This document shows, one piece after another, positions 1 through 7,107 of a DNA stretch of 9,834 nucleotides; positions within the stretch are counted from its first letter, which is position 1; every line of letters begins with the position of its first letter. Source of the stretch: an uncultured Bacteroidales bacterium (GTDB lineage: Bacteria > Bacteroidota > Bacteroidia > Bacteroidales > Muribaculaceae); NCBI GenBank assembly GCA_949123685.1, contig CASBHZ010000098.1:1-9834 (forward strand). Reading direction: 5' to 3'. The notes under the pieces were generated by a model, which saw only the letters and a list, made by a program, of their open reading frames with translations, searched no databases and was not told where the DNA came from. The position numbers were made by a program, and so were the translations under genes.

Positions 1-609
1 AACTGAAGCTTCCACCGGGAAGTCTTCGGAATCATAATCCACCATTACGGAGCCCGGGATGACGAGTCCGTCTATCTGACGGAGATGGTCGGTAAGGGTT
101 TTTTCCATCTGCAGCTGGTATGCGCGGTTGCGCGGGTCAACATAGTCGTGTTGTTTCTCACCGCTCTTGCGGTAATCCACGCGGGTTGCAGTGTATAGGT
201 ATTCCGGAATCATAGCCATCATTTTCCCGATAGTGATACGCAGGCGAAGGGCATACCATCCCCCGTCGAGCATATCTGATTCCTCGCGGGTGAAGTCTTC
301 TGTAGCGGAAAGGACATCGGCTGCGTTCAGAAGCACGAGCGGTCCGAAGTCAAAATCATCGCGCACAGACCCCGGTTGATAGTCGTTTACAGGATGGAGC
401 ATGGTCGATCCGTCTTCATTACGCTCACGGAAATATGAGTATGTAAGGGTGGAATCGATTTCCGATGCTATTTCCGTGTATCGGTGGATGCAATGCGGAT
501 CAAGTTCAATCTCGCGGTCATCAAGCTTGACAAATACGTATTGTTCAAGCGGAGTGCGGAATATTGCTTCGCGCAGGTCATTGACATTGGTGAATCTTAT
601 GATGTCCAT
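1..609 (-). CDS. Glycosyltransferase (GT2-like), N-terminal 203 residues, partial at left window edge
   Basis: An open frame runs from an ATG at 607-609 to the first base of the window without a stop, so the C-terminal part is missing. The visible 203 residues begin MDIIRFTNVNDLREAIF. They include a GT-A-like stretch around residues 24-60 (YVFVKLDD, then helix, then LTYSYFRE) and a striking motif at 73-89 (PVNDYQPGSVRDDFDFG). From memory of the family, this motif marks a group of Bacteroidales glycosyltransferases in which such an N-terminal half precedes a canonical GT2 domain starting 'VIIPVRNR'. The fragment stops at 'FPVEASV', just where that domain would start, so the donor-binding core is probably outside the window. 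Its ATG lies 63 bases after the stop of the amidase gene, with no hairpin between, so co-transcription is likely. Substrate and acceptor are unknown; a role in surface or wall glycan synthesis is inferred from the neighbour. Confidence 0.75.
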   Translation of the reverse strand, partial: MDIIRFTNVNDLREAIFRTPLEQYVFVKLDDREIELDPHCIHRYTEIASEIDSTLTYSYFRERNEDGSTMLHPVNDYQPGSVRDDFDFGPLVLLNAADVLSATEDFTREESDMLDGGWYALRLRITIGKMMAMIPEYLYTATRVDYRKSGEKQHDYVDPRNRAYQLQMEKTLTDHLRQIDGLVIPGSVMVDYDSEDFPVEASV

Positions 610-672
610 TGGTGGTTCTTTTATGTGGTTAGGAAGATTGAGGAGAAGGGATTATCAAGAATCAGGGTAGTG

Positions 673-3600
673 CTACTTGCCTGTTCTTTTTAGGAAATTG
701 GCAATTATTATGTCCCTGTCATAGCTTTCGGTGATTGTTTCCAAAGGCACTGAAAGTATTACGTTGTGGCTGCGTCCACGATCGATTACATAACCAGCCG
801 GCATGTTCGTGTCGGTAAATGTGAGAATCTCCGTGGCTTTAGCTCCGGGGGCGGGGGCGAGGGCATCCGGATTCTGCACGATATAGCAGTCTTCATTCAA
901 AGTGTTGGAATACCTTATTATACGCCCGTCTGATGCACGCAACTGACCTGAACGAGTGGTGAGTGATCCTTCTGCCGGTGTTTCGGCTGGAACAACACCG
1001 AGCACGATCTCTCCGAACTGGCGGTCTTCCTGTCCGTACCGGTAACTGAATATATCGGACACAACGTTCTCTCCGCTTATAAGGAGATTGCCGCCTCCAT
1101 CGGAGAACAGCCGTAACTTGCGTTCAAGTTCCGGGGTGAATGTCTTGAAATTAACGCCACTGCGTCCATTGCCGACAATTCCGGCTTTCTGTTTGCCAAG
1201 TATAAGGTCTACATATTTATAGTCCGACAGGTTGACACTTCCCGCTTCGACTGCGCCTACGCTTGAAGACACGAATCCGAATCCTGCATTGGCAATAGAT
1301 TCACCGTGAAGCATTGGATAGTCAAAGGTGTTCCCGGCGATGATGCGGGTAGTGTAGTTTGTTCCGCTCCTGCCGAATGATTCTCCCGCATTGCGGTTAA
1401 ACTCGGTTTGATATCCGGTGAATGCAATGTCTTTTATATACGGGACACCAAAATCTTTGTCGGCATCGAATCCTGCATTGTTGCCGTCTTTGAAATTAGA
1501 AGGACCACTGATTCTTGTGAACCCGTTTATTATCAACACCGGTTTTGATCCCGCAGGCGCTTCCCTCAATGCAAGAGTCTCCGATGGGAATGACTGCCCA
1601 CCGCGGTTCAATGCCACAATACGGAAACTGTGGATTTCATTGTCGGCAACTTTCAGTTCATAATGAGTCTTTGTTGTCTCTCCGATTTTGTGGAAACCGA
1701 GTTCACCCTGGTTGCGAGCCATGATCACATATTTTTCAGGCATCGCGGTTTCTTCAAGTGGATCAGGAGTGGGTTGCCAGCTGAGACGATACAGATTCTT
1801 TTTCTCACGTGTTATGGAAAAATCTTTTACAGGCAACGGCTGGATCACAAGTTCTCTGTCTTTACGCTCTGCAAGGAATCTTGCGATACCTTTATATATT
1901 GCCCTGCTGACAGTGAATTTGAATGTCGGGTCAAGTCCATACATCATGTCGGCAAAGTTCTGATGGCTCATCAATTCTATGAGAGTTGTCGGAACTTCCG
2001 GCACTCGTGCCTCTACATAGGATTTGTCCCACATGGAGCGACGGGTCCATGACGGCTCATATTGGCGGCGGATGTCGTTGGATATCTGACGCATTATTAT
2101 GTCGGTAAGCATTCGCGAGTTAATGCGGGGAGTTCCGTCACGATAAGAATCGCCGTTTTGTGTGAAATATATTCCAAGGGTGCCGATAAATGAATCGTCA
2201 GACCTTTTACCGGCATCGCTGTGGAGGGCAAAAGTCATGTCTACCGGTATTTTCAATCCCTCCTTGTTCGGAAGTACGCGCGAGCCGCCGGCAAGGTAAT
2301 TCACCCAATGACCGCGAGATGTATAGTCGTCTTTATAATCGTCAGATCCGTGATAAGGAGAATATACGGATTCCGGAAAGCCTGCCCAATGCAACCAATA
2401 GCGGGCGCCTTCAAGGAATCGGGGCATGCCCGATGTGCGGAATGTTGGAACAGTTTTGGGTGTGGCGGGTGTCATGGGGTCTGCGGGCACAGATGTGTCG
2501 ACCGGTTTGGAATCGGGAGTTTCATCGGATTCCGGTGTTTCCTCATTCTCTTCGGTTTCCTCTCCAGTCTCATTTTCTTCTCCCTGCTCCTCATCATTTT
2601 CTTCCTCTTCCTGTTCCCGGTTGACACTTTCGGTGTTATTTTCCGGAGTTGAGGGATCGTAATAGATATCCGACCTTCTGTCGGAGCGTGCGATATTGCC
2701 CATGCCGCCGCCAATCTTTACGGCATCGGCTGTCACGACCATTCCCTCACCTTTTTCCGAAAGGTTGGTAAGAGTCACTACCGGTTCTGTGTCGCTGTAT
2801 CCTTTGGTCAGGGGGAATGTGCCGAGATATATCCAGGTTCCGCCCCCCATTGTCTGGTTTACGCGATATTCCTTCGAACCCCCGGAATAATTTACTGTAT
2901 AATGGGCGTCTTCTGTAGAGTTGGGGAATGATTTATAACTTACATATACTGCATATTCTCCATCTTCAGGGATGTCGGCATACCATGCGGCAACCGACTG
3001 TTTACCTCCTGTTATGGTGGATGTCTGGCGATATGTGCCGTTTTCAAACGGATTCTCGGTGTCCCTGAAATCCGGAAGGTCATATATGAAGCCGTCCAGA
3101 TCACCTGTGACCCAAGCTTTCGCACCTGTCATCTCTTTGTAATAAGGCTGGGAATATATGCACCCTTCGTCGTTAGTGTCATTGTCCACTATAACCTCAT
3201 GGCTGTTTGTGTCACGTTCTCTTGGAAGCATTACATATGCACCTGCATTTTCGAGCATAGGCACCACATAAGGCAATATATAGCTCATGGTGTATGTGTC
3301 TTCCACCGATTGGAAAAGGAATGGACGTTGCCATGCCCAGGAACCGGATCCCGGTTTGAAATACCTGCCGTGGGAATGCCATAGGGCTACTATGTCATTC
3401 TCCAATCCCTTGTCGGGTTTGATATATGGATGTGCCTCGGTTACGAAAGGAGGATTCTTACGGAACTGTTCTGGGAGTTTATCGACCTTGGTGATATAAT
3501 AAGCTAAAGCGCGCTGACCAACATTGAGGGTGACTCGATAATCTGATAACGAGTCGGGTAATGCCGCCCGGGTGTGTGACGTGAGGGAGTCTATCAGTTC

Positions 3601-4008
3601 TCGAGTGACCGGAAGATACGTGAAATTCTCATTCAGGCTCACGCGGGCTATCTTGGAGAGTTTATCAGGTTTAACGCTGTTTACACGCAATCCGCCCGGA
3701 TTCAGGTTCTCAGGGATCCATTGAAGCAGCCTGTCGTTTACGGTCAAGGTCAGCGAGTCGTTTGACGGCTGTTCCGGTGGCGGGGTCACGGCTTTTACCG
3801 ATCTTCGGGAATATCTTTTTGTTTTGCGGGATTTTCTGCTTTTGCGAGATTTCCTTGACTTTGACTTTGAACGTTTTGATTTTTTTGATGAAGTCTGGGT
3901 TGTCTTAGCCTTGGTGCGTTTTTTTGCCGCGTAGGATTCCATTGAGTCGAATCCTGCGACAGCGACAATAACTGCAATTAAAATATATAAGAATTTACGA
4001 AAGTTCAT
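673..4008 (-). CDS. Exported N-acetylmuramoyl-L-alanine amidase-like protein with inserted golvesin-type domain, FN3 domain and C-terminal GATase-like domain (often annotated 'xanthan lyase')
   Basis: The 1111-residue product starts with a signal peptide or signal anchor (1-28), then a Lys/Arg/Ser-rich stretch (about 29-72). The catalytic fold resembles Amidase_3 zinc amidases but is split. A first half at about 203-270 carries WHSHGRY (H211/H213) and VEDTYTMSYILP (E236). A second half at about 525-715 carries FALHSDAG (H596) and TTLIELMSHQNF (E678). These would be the zinc ligands and the general acid/base Glu; the assignment is inferred from motif order. Between them sit a golvesin/Xly-type beta domain (about 293-435, ending VVTADAVKIGGG) and an acidic linker (464-498). 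An FN3-like domain follows (about 723-815, ending NRGGQSFPSETL). The last 290 residues include YKYVDLILGK and FSDGGGNLLISGE, resembling a glutamine-amidotransferase-like fold. The likely role is peptidoglycan stem-peptide cleavage in the periplasm. 'Xanthan lyase' is probably a name transferred from the golvesin-type domain. The ATG at 4006-4008 has a good promoter upstream. Confidence 0.85.
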   Translation of the reverse strand: MNFRKFLYILIAVIVAVAGFDSMESYAAKKRTKAKTTQTSSKKSKRSKSKSRKSRKSRKSRKTKRYSRRSVKAVTPPPEQPSNDSLTLTVNDRLLQWIPENLNPGGLRVNSVKPDKLSKIARVSLNENFTYLPVTRELIDSLTSHTRAALPDSLSDYRVTLNVGQRALAYYITKVDKLPEQFRKNPPFVTEAHPYIKPDKGLENDIVALWHSHGRYFKPGSGSWAWQRPFLFQSVEDTYTMSYILPYVVPMLENAGAYVMLPRERDTNSHEVIVDNDTNDEGCIYSQPYYKEMTGAKAWVTGDLDGFIYDLPDFRDTENPFENGTYRQTSTITGGKQSVAAWYADIPEDGEYAVYVSYKSFPNSTEDAHYTVNYSGGSKEYRVNQTMGGGTWIYLGTFPLTKGYSDTEPVVTLTNLSEKGEGMVVTADAVKIGGGMGNIARSDRRSDIYYDPSTPENNTESVNREQEEEENDEEQGEENETGEETEENEETPESDETPDSKPVDTSVPADPMTPATPKTVPTFRTSGMPRFLEGARYWLHWAGFPESVYSPYHGSDDYKDDYTSRGHWVNYLAGGSRVLPNKEGLKIPVDMTFALHSDAGKRSDDSFIGTLGIYFTQNGDSYRDGTPRINSRMLTDIIMRQISNDIRRQYEPSWTRRSMWDKSYVEARVPEVPTTLIELMSHQNFADMMYGLDPTFKFTVSRAIYKGIARFLAERKDRELVIQPLPVKDFSITREKKNLYRLSWQPTPDPLEETAMPEKYVIMARNQGELGFHKIGETTKTHYELKVADNEIHSFRIVALNRGGQSFPSETLALREAPAGSKPVLIINGFTRISGPSNFKDGNNAGFDADKDFGVPYIKDIAFTGYQTEFNRNAGESFGRSGTNYTTRIIAGNTFDYPMLHGESIANAGFGFVSSSVGAVEAGSVNLSDYKYVDLILGKQKAGIVGNGRSGVNFKTFTPELERKLRLFSDGGGNLLISGENVVSDIFSYRYGQEDRQFGEIVLGVVPAETPAEGSLTTRSGQLRASDGRIIRYSNTLNEDCYIVQNPDALAPAPGAKATEILTFTDTNMPAGYVIDRGRSHNVILSVPLETITESYDRDIIIANFLKRTGK
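2515..2619 (-). repeat. Low-complexity segment coding a Glu-rich acidic linker
   Basis: These bases code residues 464-498 of the amidase-like protein, nearly all Glu, Asp, Asn, Thr, Ser, Gly or Pro. The linker separates the golvesin-type domain from the second half of the amidase fold and is followed by a Pro/Thr-rich stretch (about 501-521). The plus strand is correspondingly pyrimidine-rich, which creates long spurious open frames there. Confidence 0.85.
3793..3924 (-). repeat. Low-complexity segment coding a Lys/Arg/Ser-rich tract with SRK tandem repeats
   Basis: These bases code residues 29-72 of the amidase-like protein. The tract is dominated by Lys, Arg and Ser and contains SRK repeated four times in a row (residues 51-62). 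It lies immediately after the signal peptide and before a Pro-rich hinge (VKAVTPPPEQP). Such a stretch could bind anionic polymers such as lipopolysaccharide phosphates or peptidoglycan, or act as a flexible spacer. That role is inference. Confidence 0.85.
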
Positions 4009-4036
4009 TATAAATAACCTAATATTAGTCAGACTA

Positions 4037-4068
4037 CAAAATTAGTGAAAAAACATATGCGAAACAAA
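4037..4068 (-). promoter_or_regulatory. Bacteroidetes-type promoter for the amidase gene
   Basis: Read on the minus strand, a TTTG (4065-4068) is followed after exactly 20 bases by TAATTTTG (4037-4044). This matches the Bacteroidetes primary sigma factor pattern TTTG-N19-21-TAnnTTTG without a mismatch in the fixed positions. The expected start site is near 4031, giving an AT-rich leader of roughly 22 bases before the ATG and no Shine-Dalgarno site, as usual in this phylum. Confidence 0.75.
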
Positions 4069-4096
4069 CCGCCGATAAATAAGGAGGTGTGTAAAA

Positions 4097-4128
4097 TTTG
4101 TTAAATCGCAATTATTATGTTAACTTCG
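4097..4128 (+). promoter_or_regulatory. Bacteroidetes-type promoter for the fumarase gene
   Basis: TTTG at 4097-4100 is followed after 20 bases by TAACTTCG at 4121-4128, one mismatch from TAnnTTTG. The start site should fall near 4135, leaving an A-rich leader of about 20 bases (ACAAAATAAAAACTTAAATA just before the ATG). It is divergent from the amidase promoter; the two -33 elements lie about 30 bases apart. Confidence 0.7.
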
Positions 4129-4155
4129 CATGTGAACAAAATAAAAACTTAAATA

Positions 4156-5802
4156 ATGGCAACAAAACCTTTTCATTATCAGGAAATGTTCCCGCTTGGT
4201 CCTGACACGACCGAGTATCAGCTCGTAACCAAAGACCACGTGAAAGTGGAAAACTGGAATGGTCATGAGATGCTTGTGGTTGATCCCGAAGCACTTACTT
4301 TATTGGCAAACGTGGCTTCTCATAATTGCTCGTTTATGCTTCGCCGTGAACATAACGAGATGGTGGCAAAGATACTTCATGATCCCGAAGCCACTGAAAA
4401 TGACAAGTATGTGGCGTTGACAATGCTCCGCAACGCGGAAGTTTCGGCAAAGGGTGTTCTCCCGTTCTGTCAGGATACCGGCACTTCTATATGCTCCGGT
4501 TATAAGGGGCAGCAGGTGTGGACCGGTTGCGACGATGAAGAGAAGATATCGGAAGGTGTTTATAAGACTTATACTGAAAACAACCTGCGTTATTCACAGA
4601 ATGCGCCGTTGAATATGTATGACGAGGTTAACACCGGCTGCAATCTCCCCGCCCAGATAGAGATTCATGCCTGCGAAGGGATGGAGTATAACTTCCTTTT
4701 TGTTGCCAAAGGTGGCGGATCCGCTAACAAAACATATCTTTATCAGGAAACAAAAGCCATTCTTAACAAGAAGACTCTTGTGCCTTTCCTGATTGAGAAA
4801 ATGAAAACTCTCGGCACAGCCGCTTGTCCTCCTTATCACATAGCGTTCGTTATCGGCGGCACTTCTGCAGAGGCTAACCTCGCTGCCGTGAAGAAAGCTT
4901 CTGTAAAGTATTACGACAATCTTCCTACGGAGGGTAACGAATATGGTCACGCCTTCCGCGATGTCGAGCTTGAAAAGGAATTGCTTGAGGCAGCTCATTG
5001 TCTGGGTCTTGGCGCTCAGTTCGGCGGCAAATATTTTGCACATGATATCCGTGTGATCCGTATGCCGCGTCATGGAGCATCTTGTCCGGTCGGCATGGGT
5101 GTGAGCTGCTCTGCAGACCGCAATGTCAAAGCCAAGATCAACAAGGATGGTTTATGGATCGAGAAGCTTGATGAGTTCCCTGGTGAGCTCATACCGGAAG
5201 AGATGCGTAATGCAGGTGAGGGAGAGGTTGTAAATATCGACCTTAACCGTCCTATGCCTGAAATCCTTGCCCAGCTTGACAAATATCCCGTTTCGACACG
5301 CCTTTCACTCAAAGGCACCATCATCGTAGGCAGGGATATTGCCCACGCCAAAATCAAGGAGCGTCTTGATGCCGGAGAACCGATGCCTCAGTATCTTAAG
5401 GATCATCCTATTTATTATGCAGGTCCGGCAAAGAAGCCGGAGGGTATGCCTTCGGGCTCATTCGGCCCCACTACGGCAGGTCGTATGGACTCTTATGTAG
5501 ATCAGTTCCAGGCTGCCGGAGGATCAATGGTGATGATAGCCAAAGGTAACCGTAGCCAACAGGTAACGGATGCTTGCCATAAACATGGCGGATTCTATCT
5601 CGGATCTATAGGCGGCCCCGCTGCTATCCTTGCCAAGAACTCTATCAAGAGCGTTGAATGTCTCGAATATCCTGAACTCGGCATGGAGGCTATCTGGAAA
5701 ATCGAAGTTGAGGATTTCCCCGCATTCATACTCGTTGACAACAAGGGTAACGACTTCTTCAAGCAGATTAAACCCCGTTGTCCGCTTAGCGATTGCAAAT
5801 AA
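4156..5802 (+). CDS. fumA: Class I fumarate hydratase (iron-sulfur, FumA/FumB type)
   Basis: This 548-residue cytoplasmic enzyme interconverts fumarate and L-malate. Its length equals that of E. coli FumA/FumB, and the three [4Fe-4S] cysteines fall at C105 (LPFCQDTGT), C224 (TAACPPYHI) and C318 (GMGVSCSAD), the same numbers as in E. coli. Further family landmarks are [14 protein letters not shown] (158-171), [14 protein letters not shown] (184-197), [11 protein letters not shown] (232-242) and the C-terminal swivelling-domain segments [20 protein letters not shown] (392-411) and [20 protein letters not shown] (422-441). N-terminal and C-terminal halves are fused in one chain, unlike the two-subunit TtdA/TtdB-like forms. 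In anaerobic Bacteroidales this enzyme supplies fumarate for fumarate reductase; its cluster is oxygen-sensitive. L(+)-tartrate dehydratase is a related alternative, but the fused 548-residue form favours fumarase. It is monocistronic by context: own promoter upstream and a strong terminator 20 bases after the stop. The fumA/fumB symbol choice is arbitrary. Confidence 0.97.
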   Translation: MATKPFHYQEMFPLGPDTTEYQLVTKDHVKVENWNGHEMLVVDPEALTLLANVASHNCSFMLRREHNEMVAKILHDPEATENDKYVALTMLRNAEVSAKGVLPFCQDTGTSICSGYKGQQVWTGCDDEEKISEGVYKTYTENNLRYSQNAPLNMYDEVNTGCNLPAQIEIHACEGMEYNFLFVAKGGGSANKTYLYQETKAILNKKTLVPFLIEKMKTLGTAACPPYHIAFVIGGTSAEANLAAVKKASVKYYDNLPTEGNEYGHAFRDVELEKELLEAAHCLGLGAQFGGKYFAHDIRVIRMPRHGASCPVGMGVSCSADRNVKAKINKDGLWIEKLDEFPGELIPEEMRNAGEGEVVNIDLNRPMPEILAQLDKYPVSTRLSLKGTIIVGRDIAHAKIKERLDAGEPMPQYLKDHPIYYAGPAKKPEGMPSGSFGPTTAGRMDSYVDQFQAAGGSMVMIAKGNRSQQVTDACHKHGGFYLGSIGGPAAILAKNSIKSVECLEYPELGMEAIWKIEVEDFPAFILVDNKGNDFFKQIKPRCPLSDCK

Positions 5803-5812
5803 AATTGTATCG

Positions 5813-5869
5813 AGATTCTTAAAAAAAAAGGACTGCCTTTATGGCGGTCCTTTTTTTGTGTAAGAATCT
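5813..5869. terminator. Bidirectional rho-independent terminator between fumarase and the DUF4861 gene
   Basis: The left arm (5823-5837, A-tract then GGACTGCC) pairs with the right arm (5843-5857, GGCGGTCC then T-tract) around a TTTAT loop, with one G-U wobble. The T run at 5851-5857 ends fumarase transcription. The A run at 5821-5829 becomes a U run on the opposite strand and would end the minus-strand DUF4861 transcript, whose stop is at 5876. Outside the core, AGATTCTTA (5813-5821) and TAAGAATCT (5861-5869) form a further perfect 9-base inverted repeat. Confidence 0.9.
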
Positions 5870-5875
5870 ATTATT

Positions 5876-7036
5876 TCACTTACTTACATAAACCTCTAAT
5901 GGCGATTTAAGGTTACGTTCAAAATTTTCAAGGTAATTATTCCATGTTTCCATATCAGGCATTCCTCCCTTGCTCCATCCCGCTCCCCAATAATAGGTGA
6001 AAATTGTGTCGTTTTTATAAGGACCAGTTGCGAGAATATGTCCGATGGCGTCTCCTGCCGGTTTGTTGAGCTTCCTGTATTCAAGCATTTCGCTTTCGGG
6101 AGAAACTATCCCCACAAAGATTATGCCGTTGCCATTGGATGAGTTTTCCGTTGAATCGGCATATGCCATGTGTTTCTTACCTAATATATATCCATCCGGA
6201 TTTTGTTTGTGAACAACAATCCCCGGAGCTATTTTTGAGGTCGTGGACAGTCCCGTGTAACGTACAGATGTTTTGTTGAGCCAAGAACCCTTATCGAGCG
6301 ATATTACACGTTGCTCCGTTACCATGGAGTCTTTGCCTACCTTGATTGGAGCGTAATTCAGTTGTACCGTGAATCGGATGGGACCGTTGTCAAGAATTTC
6401 ATAACTCTCGTAACAATAAGGATACACGATTTCTCCGATGGAGTCAAGTAGGGCTGCCGTGCCGCCACCCAATGTCGGTCCGACAGCATATACATCCATA
6501 CCCTCGCCATGATCCACGTGAAACGACACCCCTTGGTTTATATCAAGGTCGAAACGTTTTTCAAGCACCCTGTGCGATACAGATTTTGTCCATATATCAT
6601 AGCCGAAAGCTTTCTCCCCCGACTGTTGCAAGGCGGGACCGTATGCTCGATAGGCACAGCGGTCGTTTTCCCATGCCATGTCGTCTTTCCGTTCGGGGAA
6701 CTGTCTTCCCCAGACTATGGTGTCTGCCGCAGAAGGTATACCGGGCTTAACGGAATAGACAACTTTTGTGTGTGCCTTTACAGAAACAGGGAATATGACT
6801 TTATTGTCGAAGGTATGTTGATAGGGTATTTCTGTCCCGGTGTTGTCTATTATCCGAAATTTACCCGGGTTACTTACGGAGATAGAGTTTGCGTTCACGC
6901 TTACAATCTCTTCATTGCGATCTTGATCCGAGTCATTTACAATCGTGATTTCCTGACTGTTGCCGATGCATCCTGTCATGGAAACAAACAGGATTGAAGC
7001 AACGGTGATGTTTTTTATTATTGAAATAGGTGACAT
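5876..7036 (-). CDS. DUF4861-family lipoprotein, probably linked to glycan utilization
   Basis: The product has 386 residues from the ATG at 7034-7036. The frame stays open to a TTG at 7078, but that would add 14 residues ahead of an otherwise normal lipoprotein signal. From the ATG, residues 1-22 form a signal peptide ending in SMTGC, so C23 is the likely lipidated cysteine; the M at -3 makes the lipobox imperfect. The mature part shows features I associate with DUF4861: FPERKDDMAWENDRCAYRAY then GPALQ (113-137), FHVDHGEGMDVYAVGPTLGGG around 172-192, and FTYYWGAGWSK (346-356). The molecular function is unknown to me; members are found in Bacteroidetes carbohydrate-degradation gene clusters, in line with the nearby GH30 gene. 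The protein looks all-beta. A terminator-like hairpin sits just ahead of the start codon, and I see no independent promoter, so expression may rely on read-through from the 7108-8016 gene. Confidence 0.75.
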   Translation of the reverse strand: MSPISIIKNITVASILFVSMTGCIGNSQEITIVNDSDQDRNEEIVSVNANSISVSNPGKFRIIDNTGTEIPYQHTFDNKVIFPVSVKAHTKVVYSVKPGIPSAADTIVWGRQFPERKDDMAWENDRCAYRAYGPALQQSGEKAFGYDIWTKSVSHRVLEKRFDLDINQGVSFHVDHGEGMDVYAVGPTLGGGTAALLDSIGEIVYPYCYESYEILDNGPIRFTVQLNYAPIKVGKDSMVTEQRVISLDKGSWLNKTSVRYTGLSTTSKIAPGIVVHKQNPDGYILGKKHMAYADSTENSSNGNGIIFVGIVSPESEMLEYRKLNKPAGDAIGHILATGPYKNDTIFTYYWGAGWSKGGMPDMETWNNYLENFERNLKSPLEVYVSK

Positions 7037-7042
7037 GGAATG

Positions 7043-7087
7043 TAAAAATAAAACAAACGTTAAGTATTGAAACTTCAATACCTAACG
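7043..7087 (-). terminator. Terminator or attenuator hairpin between the beta-helix gene and the DUF4861 gene
   Basis: On the minus strand, CGTTAGGTATTGAA (7074-7087) pairs with TTCAATACTTAACG (7058-7071) around a two-base centre, a 14-base stem with one A-C mismatch. A T-rich run follows (7043-7057, TTTGTTTTATTTTTA). It begins 20 bases after the stop of the 7108-8016 gene, so it fits as that gene's terminator. Only 21 bases separate the stem from the DUF4861 ATG, so the structure could equally act as a leaky attenuator for the downstream gene. The A-rich flank lies on one side only, so it is directional. Confidence 0.7.
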
Positions 7088-7107
7088 TTCGTGTATCGGT
7101 TGGTTAA

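Noticed and set aside
191..693. Plus-strand open frames near the left edge
   Set aside because: They lie opposite the minus-strand glycosyltransferase frame, which is open for 203 codons and has recognisable motifs.
2190..2662. Long plus-strand open frames opposite the amidase gene
   Set aside because: They mirror the Glu-rich, pyrimidine-biased segment of the minus-strand gene, have skewed low-complexity composition and no family signature.
3793..3924. SRK repeat region as a CRISPR or mobile repeat
   Set aside because: The repeat unit is three codons long, in frame, and part of a continuous coding region.
4081..4087. AAGGAGG as a ribosome binding site
   Set aside because: The frame opening after it closes within a few codons, it lies upstream of the fumarase promoter, and Bacteroidetes genes rarely use such sites.
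4594..5357. Minus-strand open frames inside the fumarase gene
   Set aside because: They are antisense to a gene whose identity is certain, and the translations look like no protein family.
7037..7078. TTG start at 7078 giving a 400-residue DUF4861 protein
   Set aside because: It adds 14 residues before a normal lipoprotein signal peptide, lies inside the hairpin, and an ATG at 7036 gives a standard start.
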